Below, piece after piece: positions 1 through 5,874 of a DNA stretch of 12,101 bases (the first letter of the stretch is position 1; the number at the start of each line of letters is the position of its first letter). The notes beneath the pieces are model-generated. The model saw nothing but the letters and a program-made list of their open reading frames with translations. It was not told the DNA's origin and made no database searches. The translations under genes and the position numbers were made by a program. The DNA comes from Anaerolineales bacterium UBA4823 (GTDB lineage: Bacteria > Chloroflexota > Anaerolineae > Anaerolineales > UBA4823), in assembly GCA_002402275.1 (NCBI GenBank), contig DHFN01000008.1:4259-16359 (forward strand). Reading direction: 5' to 3'.

Positions 1-1
1 A

Positions 2-430
2 ATAGGGATTATTATCTGTGACCGCTACCGTAATTGCGCTGGCGGAAAATGCTTTCGTTCATTGGAAAATAAAGAAGGCGCTTTCAGCATTTACGCCGAT
101 TCAATGGTTGAATTAGTTGGTTACACCACCTGTGGCGGATGTCCCGGCGGAAACATTGAATACACCGGGGATGAGATGATAAAAAATGGGGTTGAGGTGA
201 TTCACTTTGCCACAGGTTTTTTGGTTGGTTATCCACCTTGTCCGTATATGGATACCTTCAAGAACCTGCTTGAAAACCGTTTTGGAATCAAAGTGGTTTG
301 GGGAACTCACCCTATTCCCCAGAAATATTTGGATCTACATACCAAATTAGGCACTTGGGGTGGTCCAGAGTGGAAGGAGAAGTTAAAATTGGTGATGACG
401 GATGAAGCAACCCGGCTTAAATATAACTAA
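2..430 (+). CDS. CGGC-domain protein, 5'-truncated by the window edge
   Basis: The reading frame is open from base 2, so the TTG at 62 is not the true start; at least 20 codons of conserved sequence precede it. Those codons encode a hydrophobic strand followed by a cysteine cluster of the form C-x5-C-A-G-G-K-C (Cys codons at 17-19, 35-37 and 50-52). Downstream are the TTCGGCPGG signature that names the family and a later PPCPYMD segment. This matches the CGGC domain family, small proteins of about 120-150 residues thought to bind metal through these cysteines; no enzymatic activity is established that I know of. Only a few N-terminal residues should be missing. The TAA stop at 428-430 is intact. 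The next gene is convergent, 45 bp away. Family assignment is firm; the biological role is unknown. Confidence 0.85.
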   Translation: MGIIICDRYRNCAGGKCFRSLENKEGAFSIYADSMVELVGYTTCGGCPGGNIEYTGDEMIKNGVEVIHFATGFLVGYPPCPYMDTFKNLLENRFGIKVVWGTHPIPQKYLDLHTKLGTWGGPEWKEKLKLVMTDEATRLKYN

Positions 431-475
431 ACGGTTAAAAGATATCGTTACGACATTTTACCTCAACTAAAATTC

Positions 476-877
476 CTAATAAAGCCTGGCGAAAAAGTTT
501 CCGTGAGCATTAACCTGAAGGTCTATGAAATACCCAAAAGGTGTTTGTTCAGCGGTATAGCCAGCGCTGCGTAATCGTTCTTGGGCGAGATCAAGAATTT
601 GTTTTGAATCTTCAAGATTTGCTTTTGATTCTGCCAGATGGGCAAAGGAGTGTAAAACAAATTGCTGGGTTTTATTCTTGCGCGCTGTCCATTTTAAATT
701 TTTTATTAGTTTTGTCACCACATCGGATAATTGAGCGATATCCTGGGGATCAACGTGAATAAAACCAACCAGCGCATTTTCAAATTCTTTTTCTTCATCA
801 AATTCTTTTACGCTTTCCAACCCCCTTTGACTCGTTTTATACGAAAAATTCCAACAGTAAACCATTAATAACCGCAT
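476..877 (-). CDS. Stand-alone archaeal-type threonyl-tRNA synthetase editing-domain protein
   Basis: This 133-residue protein resembles the N-terminal editing domain of archaeal ThrRS, which hydrolyses Ser-tRNA(Thr) and has a D-aminoacyl-tRNA deacylase-like fold. Shared landmarks are the MRLLMVYC first strand, ALVGFIHVD (35-43), HSFAHL (76-81), TPFGYF (112-117) and the C-terminal AHG. There is no catalytic or anticodon-binding ThrRS module; the protein ends straight after the domain, so it would act in trans on mischarged tRNA. His80 aligns with the functional His83 of the Pyrococcus abyssi domain, but the residue after PFGYF is Ile118 where that enzyme has Lys121, so activity may be altered. 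The ATG at 877 is preceded by GGAG (885-888) at 7 nt, a good ribosome site. Family assignment is strong; retained editing activity is uncertain. Confidence 0.8.
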   Translation of the reverse strand: MRLLMVYCWNFSYKTSQRGLESVKEFDEEKEFENALVGFIHVDPQDIAQLSDVVTKLIKNLKWTARKNKTQQFVLHSFAHLAESKANLEDSKQILDLAQERLRSAGYTAEQTPFGYFIDLQVNAHGNFFARLY

Positions 878-917
878 AATTTTTCTCCAATCCTTCGATA
901 ATTCTTTTCACTCGGCA

Positions 918-1253
918 TTAATTGTCATGCATCACATTTGCCCGAATAACCACAAATGAACCCTTGCCATAGCCTTCTAGGATGGGATTGATTTTTTCTA
1001 TCTCGTTTAAATCCGTAAAGAGCGTTTGATAATAGAAAAAGTCTCCAAAGCCATTTTTTCTGAGTGTTTCAACAAGTTCCCCAACCGAAATAAATTCTGC
1101 CCATTGATAAAAAACATTCTCTTTCATAATCATTTGTATAAAAATCGAATGGTTCTGTTTTAGGCATGTTTTACTTATATAATCAGAATTGTAGTTGGTG
1201 TAACATATTTTCTGCACGTGTTGGATCTCAACAAAATGATAGAGCAGGATCAT
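918..1253 (-). pseudogene. C-terminal remnant of a class I SAM-dependent methyltransferase
   Basis: About the last 69 codons (918-1127) encode VFYQWAEFISV, then ELVETLRKNGFGDF, QTLF, DLNEIE and EGYGKGSFVVIRA. This is the usual C-terminus of a family of class I methyltransferases of about 200 residues found in anaerobes and archaea. The 42 codons before it in the same open frame (1128-1253) look unlike that family and are rich in Ile, Tyr and Asn. They contain no glycine-rich SAM-binding motif, and I do not see that motif in the next 500 bp either. The methyltransferase therefore seems to have lost its N-terminal two thirds, including the cofactor site, and the open frame persists by chance. 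No convincing ribosome site precedes 1253. A short real protein starting at 1127 cannot be excluded but could not be a functional methyltransferase. Confidence 0.6.
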
Positions 1254-1719
1254 TCGATATTATTGAATAGCATGTCCATCCAATTGTTGAAAACCCATGA
1301 AGCAAACAAATGGGGCTGAGGATAATCCCCGGTTCATTCATGACCTGATGTTGATTGAGAGAAAAACCATCCACGAATAGGACCACGAATAAGCGAATGA
1401 AGTGGTGGCAGTTTTTTTTCCATGGAGAATGTGCTTACCCCACATTATTTCCGATTCCAGAATCCTTTCTTAGGGGCGACCCACTAAGGTTGATGATTGC
1501 ACCATAAGGCAGCTGGTTTAGGCATGATCAAGTGGAAGATAGCTGCGAACGGGTCATAATTAAACAAGAAAGCCGGCTGAATTCAGAATCCTTTATGAGA
1601 CCCCAAAGGTTTTACTCAGCGATGAATAAGTCTCTCAAGAACTTTACTATTAAAATCAGGTAACTGACAAGCTAGAAAGCTTTTGGGTTCTTTTTAAATA
1701 ATTTCCCTTCCTTTCTCTA
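1254..1719. other. Gene-free stretch, probably decayed sequence
   Basis: No reading frame with a ribosome site or recognisable protein similarity is visible on either strand, and no tRNA-like or strong hairpin structure stands out. Two short direct repeats occur: CCACGAATA at 1371-1379 and 1383-1391, and CAGAATCCTTT at 1458-1468 and 1584-1594. They may be traces of old duplications or chance. Lying behind a truncated methyltransferase, the stretch is best read as the decayed remainder of a deleted or rearranged locus. Confidence 0.5.
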
Positions 1720-1737
1720 TATAATATCGTATATAAT
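1720..1737 (+). promoter_or_regulatory. Candidate promoter with two TATAAT boxes for the small membrane protein/ubiA operon
   Basis: Two perfect TATAAT hexamers (1720-1725 and 1732-1737) lie 43 and 31 bp before the ATG at 1768. Neither has a recognisable TTGACA-like box at 16-18 bp, and the region is generally AT-rich, so only the -10 element is supported. The position is right for transcription of the two downstream plus-strand genes. Confidence 0.35.
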
Positions 1738-1767
1738 CCTATAGTGATACTAAATTAAGGATGTGAC

Positions 1768-1950
1768 ATGATGAACTTCGGATTAACTCAAATTACACTT
1801 CTTCTGACATTGCTTAGCTGTTTTTGTGGTTTTGTAGCTTTGGTTCTGGGGATCATCGCCCTGGTCCTGGTAACCAAAAAAGGAAAAACCACTCCAACAG
1901 AACCAACTGTTTCTAATCAACCGACTGAACAAGAACCTCCCTTAAATTAA
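1768..1950 (+). CDS. Small single-pass membrane protein (60 residues), function unknown
   Basis: I do not recognise this protein. It has one long hydrophobic segment (about residues 7-36, rich in Leu, Val, Ile and Gly), then a KKGK stop-transfer patch (37-40) and a 20-residue hydrophilic tail rich in Pro, Thr and Glu. That predicts a single membrane helix; by the positive-inside rule the tail would be cytoplasmic. AAGGA at 1757-1761 gives a 6-nt spacing to the ATG at 1768 and 9 nt to a second ATG at 1771, so either may be used. The stop at 1948-1950 lies 5 bp before the UbiA-family gene, which has no clear ribosome site of its own. This suggests translational coupling and perhaps an accessory role for a membrane enzyme. 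Cys17 and Cys19 are close together, but no lipobox precedes them near the N-terminus. Confidence 0.6.
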   Translation: MMNFGLTQITLLLTLLSCFCGFVALVLGIIALVLVTKKGKTTPTEPTVSNQPTEQEPPLN

Positions 1951-1955
1951 CCAGT

Positions 1956-2843
1956 ATGTGGCGGCAGACACTCAAAGCATTAATCAAAACTATGCGCCCG
2001 CGCCAGTGGGTGAAGAATGTATTTATCTTTGCCGCACTGGTGTTTGACCGCCAATTGAACCCGGCTCATTTCACAGCTATTTGGCATACGCTGGTCGGTT
2101 TTATCCTCTTTTGCCTGATTTCTGGACTGGTTTATATCATCAATGATATCGCGGATGTCGAATCGGACCGTCAACATCCTCAAAAGAGATATCGCCCACT
2201 TGCTAGTGGAGAATTACCGATGAAGGTCGCCAGGGGGGCAGCGATCGTTTTGGCTCTAGTGATATTTCCTCTTTCTTTTTTGTTGTCTTATCGTTTTGCT
2301 CTGGTGGGATTAACCTATTTCGGATTGAACTTGGCTTACTCTAAATGGCTTAAACAAATTCCTTTATTGGATGTCTTAACTATATCCGCCGGTTTTGTTT
2401 TACGGGTAGCAGCGGGGGTAGTATTAATCCAAGTCGCCCGTTTTTCTCCCTGGCTTTACGTAGTTACCACATTGATCTCTCTGTACCTTGGTTTTGGCAA
2501 ACGGCGGGCTGAGTTAGCTCTACTGGCAAATGACGCTTATAACCACCGGAAAGTGTTGGATGGCTATACTATCCCTTTGCTTGATCAGTTTATCACCATT
2601 GTTTCCAGCGCTACGATCATCGCATATAGCCTATATACTTTTTCAGCCCCTAATCTACCCAATAACCATATTATGATGTTGACTATTCCCTTTGTGATTT
2701 ATGGGATCTTTCGCTATCTGTACCTGATTCAAATAAAACATGGTGGTGGTGCGCCTGAAGAAATGGTCTTAACCGACCGACCACTCCAAATCACCATCCT
2801 CTTGTGGGGAATGGCTGTGATTGGGATCTTTTATTTTTACTAA
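1956..2843 (+). CDS. UbiA-family prenyltransferase, decaprenyl-phosphate phosphoribosyltransferase-like
   Basis: A 295-residue polytopic membrane protein of the UbiA superfamily. The RPRQWVKN entry motif (14-21) is followed by the first Asp-rich motif, NDIADVESD (63-71, NDxxDxxxD form), and then HPQKRYRPLASG (74-85). Later come LLDVLTISAGFVLRVAAG (137-154), FGKRRAEL (180-187) and a GGGAPEEMVLTDRPL loop (263-277). The HPxKRxRPxASG and GKRRAEL signatures are those of the subgroup that transfers phosphoribose from PRPP to polyprenyl phosphate (mycobacterial Rv3806c type) rather than of quinone or heme prenyltransferases. The product would be a polyprenyl-linked pentose donor for envelope glycans. 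No DprE1/DprE2 or arabinosyltransferase gene is nearby, so the end product is open. It starts 5 bp after the small membrane protein gene without a clear ribosome site. An internal ATG at 1992 is less likely because it removes basic residues usually present before RPRQW. Confidence 0.85.
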   Translation: MWRQTLKALIKTMRPRQWVKNVFIFAALVFDRQLNPAHFTAIWHTLVGFILFCLISGLVYIINDIADVESDRQHPQKRYRPLASGELPMKVARGAAIVLALVIFPLSFLLSYRFALVGLTYFGLNLAYSKWLKQIPLLDVLTISAGFVLRVAAGVVLIQVARFSPWLYVVTTLISLYLGFGKRRAELALLANDAYNHRKVLDGYTIPLLDQFITIVSSATIIAYSLYTFSAPNLPNNHIMMLTIPFVIYGIFRYLYLIQIKHGGGAPEEMVLTDRPLQITILLWGMAVIGIFYFY

Positions 2844-2983
2844 TTAATCCTGATGGGTTTTCAAAATTTTTATTTCGAAACAATGCCCGTTAAACTATTC
2901 TTTGAAAACTCATTGAGAAAAATCAAAGATCGTAAGGGAGCAACTCCATAGCGAGAACCGCTAGTCCATCCAGAAGGAACCAT

Positions 2984-3016
2984 CATTGTGAAGCGTTCTT
3001 TGCTGAAGTAATCTCC
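2984..3016 (+). repeat. Degenerate copy of a CATTGCGAGG...GGCAATCTCC dispersed repeat
   Basis: These 33 bases align without gaps to 5817-5849, with 25 of 33 identical by hand count. Both begin CATTG, share GCG and CTTTGC in the middle, and end AATCTCC. This copy is more decayed and has lost part of the hairpin. It lies in the 243-bp gap between the UbiA-family gene and mevalonate kinase; apart from it I see nothing definite in that gap. Confidence 0.5.
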
Positions 3017-3086
3017 GCAAAAATGGTTAGAATCATTCGTTTCCCTTGCTATGTCAGTTCCTTAGAATGGGAATGAAAGGTATACA

Positions 3087-4079
3087 ATGCCAGCTTTTAC
3101 TGCTGTTGCCCCAGCAAAGATTATTTTATTTGGAGAGCACGCCGTCGTCTATGGAATGCCAGCGATTGCCGTACCGGTGCCTGTCCTTCAAGCTCGGGTG
3201 ATTATCCGGGCTGATGTGCACGGTGAACATGGATCTGTGCATCTGACTGCTCCAGCCATTGCACTGGATTCCGAATTATTGGAATTGAATCCAAATCACC
3301 CTCTGCGCAAAGCAGTTGAGTTGACTGCTCAATATCTACACGCAGCATACATACCTGCCTGCCAAATCACAATCCATTCCACTATACCGGTGGCAGCTGG
3401 TATGGGCTCGGGTGCTGCGGTCTCAGTAGCGTTAATGCGGGCGTTGGCAGCTTATCTCGGGCATCCTTTGTCCCCTGAAATTCTCTCTGAATTGGCTTAT
3501 GAGGTGGAAAAAATCCATCATGGCAACCCATCTGGGATTGATAACACAGTCATCGCTCTCGAGCAAGCAGTCTATTTTGTGCGTGGTCAACCGGCCCAAC
3601 CGATTCAAATATGTCAACCATTCCAATTGGTGATTGCTGATAGCGGAATTTCAAGCTCCACTGCTCAAGTCGTTGCTGAGGTTCGGGCAGCCTGGCAAAC
3701 TAACCCCAACCAGTATGAAACCTTCTTTAAGCAAATTGCTCAAATTTCAACAAATGCTCGTCGACTCTTGGAATCCGTTTCTAAGACGGAACCTATCCAA
3801 CCCGCCTTTTTACAAGAGTTAGGTTTATTAATGAGTGAGAATCAAGCTTTATTAGTGGATCTGGGAGTATCCTGCTTAGAAATCGACCGGTTGGTTCAGG
3901 CTGCTTTAAATTCAGGTGCCTATGGCGCAAAGCTTTCTGGCGGCGGAAAAGGAGGAAATATGATCGCTCTGGTTGATGATGAAAGTCGAGAAGCAGTATG
4001 CCTAACTTTGAAAGAGGCAGGAGCGGGCAGGGTTATCGTGACTACGATTGGAAGAAGAAAGGATAACCTTCATAGATGA
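3087..4079 (+). CDS. mvk: Mevalonate kinase (GHMP kinase family)
   Basis: Phosphorylates mevalonate to 5-phosphomevalonate with ATP in the cytosol, the first committed kinase step of the mevalonate pathway. All three GHMP motifs are present: APAKIILFGEHAVVYG (8-23, with the conserved Lys11), the Gly/Ser-rich ATP loop PVAAGMGSGAAVS (101-113), and AKLSGGGKGGNMIAL (281-295). KIHHGNPSGIDN (142-153) is the mevalonate kinase substrate/catalytic segment, with the likely catalytic base Asp152. The length of 330 residues is typical of bacterial and archaeal enzymes. AAAGG at 3076-3080, 6 nt before the ATG, supports the start. An isopentenyl phosphate kinase gene follows about 180 bp downstream on the same strand, which points to the alternative pathway through isopentenyl phosphate. 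HHGNPSGID argues against the related phosphomevalonate, homoserine or galactokinases. Confidence 0.93.
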   Translation: MPAFTAVAPAKIILFGEHAVVYGMPAIAVPVPVLQARVIIRADVHGEHGSVHLTAPAIALDSELLELNPNHPLRKAVELTAQYLHAAYIPACQITIHSTIPVAAGMGSGAAVSVALMRALAAYLGHPLSPEILSELAYEVEKIHHGNPSGIDNTVIALEQAVYFVRGQPAQPIQICQPFQLVIADSGISSSTAQVVAEVRAAWQTNPNQYETFFKQIAQISTNARRLLESVSKTEPIQPAFLQELGLLMSENQALLVDLGVSCLEIDRLVQAALNSGAYGAKLSGGGKGGNMIALVDDESREAVCLTLKEAGAGRVIVTTIGRRKDNLHR

Positions 4080-4257
4080 ATCCAGGGTTTTAATAATGAA
4101 GAACGAATTGAGGAAATAAAAGGGAATTTTATCTATTCGCTAGCATAATATGAACATTATATGAGATTTACTCCAATAAATCCACCCGTTTGTACTCAAA
4201 GCCTGAAATTCAAAATGCGGATCAACTTTTTAGGGGATTGTGGTTAAAATAGGGAAT

Positions 4258-5070
4258 ATGTCTCTTAGTGATCTTTCATCATTAATATTTTTGAAACTCG
4301 GTGGATCATTGATCACCGACAAGCAGCGCCCCTATACACCGCGTCTGGAAGTCATTCAACGCCTGGCGGAAGAGATTACCCAAGTCCGAATGGAAAATCC
4401 ACAAATGAAATTGCTTTTGGGTCATGGGGCTGGTTCATTCGGACATGTGCCAGCTAAGCAATATGGCACTCGTTCCGGAGTCCATACGTCTCAAGAATGG
4501 CTTGGGTTTGCTGAGGTGTGGAAAGAGGCGGCAACCCTTAATCGTATTGTCACCGATGCTCTCTTGAAATTAAATCTTCCAGTCATTTCATTTTCCCCTT
4601 GTGCCAGCGTTACCGCGCAGGATGGTAAAGTGCAGCATTGGGAATTGTATCCAATTCACAGCGCAATAGCAGCCGGACTAGTCCCCCTAGTGTATGGAGA
4701 TGTGATTTTCGACCAACAACGTGGTGGTACTATTCTTTCAACCGAAGATTTATTTGAATACCTGGCAATGCAACTTAAACCTCAACGGATTCTGCTGGCT
4801 GGGATCGAGGAAGGGGTCTGGACAGATTATCCCAATTGCACAAATTTAATCTCGGAGATTACCCCGCAATCTTTTCACTCTTCGGCATTCCAGCTGGCCG
4901 GGTCTAATGCCACCGATGTAACCGGTGGAATGGCGAGTAAGGTACAGCAAAGCCTTGATCTGGTGCAGAAGGTGCCAGGATTGAAGGTGCTTATCTTCAG
5001 CGGTAAAAAACCGGGTGCTATTCGGGCTGCTTTAAGCGGTGATCAACTTGGAACATTAATCCACGCCTGA
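4258..5070 (+). CDS. ipk: Isopentenyl phosphate kinase (amino acid kinase fold)
   Basis: Phosphorylates isopentenyl phosphate to isopentenyl diphosphate with ATP, the last step of the alternative mevalonate pathway. In this 270-residue reading, the nucleotide-binding KLGGSLITDK is at 13-22, GHGAGSFGH at 55-63, PLVYGDV at 143-149, LSTED at 160-164 and DVTGGMASK at 220-228. The His ending GSFGH corresponds to the catalytic His that separates IPK from other amino acid kinases such as UMP, glutamate-5- or acetylglutamate kinase. An in-frame GTG at 4240 would add six residues. Both starts have a G-rich ribosome site at short spacing (AGGGG at 4232-4236 and AGGG at 4251-4254); ATG is preferred. Position just after mevalonate kinase supports the pathway reading. 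The phosphomevalonate decarboxylase that should lie between them is not in this window. Confidence 0.9.
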   Translation: MSLSDLSSLIFLKLGGSLITDKQRPYTPRLEVIQRLAEEITQVRMENPQMKLLLGHGAGSFGHVPAKQYGTRSGVHTSQEWLGFAEVWKEAATLNRIVTDALLKLNLPVISFSPCASVTAQDGKVQHWELYPIHSAIAAGLVPLVYGDVIFDQQRGGTILSTEDLFEYLAMQLKPQRILLAGIEEGVWTDYPNCTNLISEITPQSFHSSAFQLAGSNATDVTGGMASKVQQSLDLVQKVPGLKVLIFSGKKPGAIRAALSGDQLGTLIHA

Positions 5071-5101
5071 AAAGTTCATTTGTCATTGAGAGAAACCAAT
5101 T

Positions 5102-5763
5102 GTGCCAAAAGTCTCGTTCGATAAAGTCAGTCGCTTTCATTCTTCCAGAAAAGATTTCTCGGTCGCTGCGCTCCTTCGAAATGACAAAGGGGTCGGCATC
5201 TTGAGTGCCACCCTAACCCCGTCGTACGAACGCCTTATAGCCCCCATTATTTCGCATATTCCCAACCTTGTCATTTCTAGCGAAGCGAGAAATCCTCATT
5301 CAGGCGAATCGAATCCTACTGTGGAAAAAAGTCTCGTTTAATTGGGCCTGACTCATTGTGCAGGAAAAGATTTCTCAGTCGCTGCGCTCCTCCGAAATGA
5401 CAAAGGGGTCGGCTTCTTGAGTGCCACCCTAACCCCGTCGTACGAACGCCGTATAGCCCCCATTATTTCGCATATTCCCAACCTTGTCATTTCGAGCGAA
5501 GCGAGAAATCCTCATTCAGGCGAATCGAATCCTACTGTGGAAATAAGTCTCGTTTAATTGGGCCTGACTCATTGTGCAGGAAAAGATTTCTCAGTCGCTG
5601 CGCTCCTCCGAAATGACAATAAGACTACCATTTCGATCGCCACCCCAACTCTGTCATTCGATCACCACCCCCCTTGTCATTTCGCGCGCATCGAGAAATC
5701 CTTTTCCAGGCAAACCGAATCCTAATATAATACTCATTTGCTAAAGTTGGGCTCGCTCATCTT
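5102..5763. repeat. Tandem 216-bp repeat array with internal inverted modules
   Basis: Two nearly identical units, 5148-5363 and 5364-5579, are exactly 216 bp long and differ at six positions by hand count. A third unit (5580 to about 5763) begins identically for about 40 bp, then is degraded and shortened, keeping the second module at 5675-5700 and a diverged end. A diverged partial unit end precedes the array (5102-5147, GTCTCGTT at 5111-5118). Each unit carries two facing modules: a left one beginning GATTTCTC and ending CGAAATGACA (5153-5186 in unit one) and a right one beginning TGTCATTTC and ending GCGAGAAATC (5269-5294). The left is approximately the reverse complement of the right, so each unit can fold into a long hairpin. 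Because 216 is divisible by 3, frames stay open across it and mimic short proteins; these have no ribosome site and are not genes. No transposase is adjacent. Confidence 0.88.
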
Positions 5764-5770
5764 CCTACTG

Positions 5771-5785
5771 TGACTATAATAGTCA
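5771..5785 (+). promoter_or_regulatory. Palindrome overlapping a TATAAT box upstream of the dGTPase gene
   Basis: TGACTAT-A-ATAGTCA is a perfect inverted repeat with 7-bp arms around one central base, and it contains TATAAT (5775-5780). It lies about 90 bp before the dGTPase start. It could be a -10 element covered by a dimeric repressor site, or simply a chance palindrome at the end of the repeat array. No good -35 box is seen at standard spacing. Confidence 0.35.
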
Positions 5786-5813
5786 AGAACACTTTTTAAT
5801 TTTTAAGAGGAAC

Positions 5814-5850
5814 TGTCATTGCGAGGCGCACTTTGCCGTGGCAATCTCCT
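5814..5850 (+). repeat. CATTGCGAGG...GGCAATCTCC dispersed hairpin repeat
   Basis: A short element beginning TGTCATTGCGAGG and ending GGCAATCTCC. ATTGC and GGC in the left half pair with GCC and GCAAT in the right half, giving an imperfect hairpin. It belongs to a different family from the 216-bp array (CATTGC rather than CATTTC core) and matches the decayed copy at 2984-3016. It lies inside the leader of the dGTPase gene, ending 14 bp before its ribosome site, so it would be transcribed with that gene. Confidence 0.6.
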
Positions 5851-5874
5851 TACTAAACGAAAGAAGAGAGCATA

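Noticed and set aside
1672..1690. AAGCT-AGAA-AGCTT hairpin followed by T-rich sequence as a terminator
   Set aside because: The stem has only 5 bp and no gene reads into it from either side with a clear stop nearby.
5102..5557. Two consecutive short frames (79 and 71 codons) encoding nearly the same peptide with SSEARNPHSGE
   Set aside because: They are translations of the 216-bp repeat, which stays in frame because its length is divisible by 3. They have no ribosome sites and differ only where the DNA copies differ.
5107..5760. CRISPR array
   Set aside because: The repeat period is 216 bp with near-identical spacers, not 25-40 bp repeats with unique spacers, and no cas genes are present.
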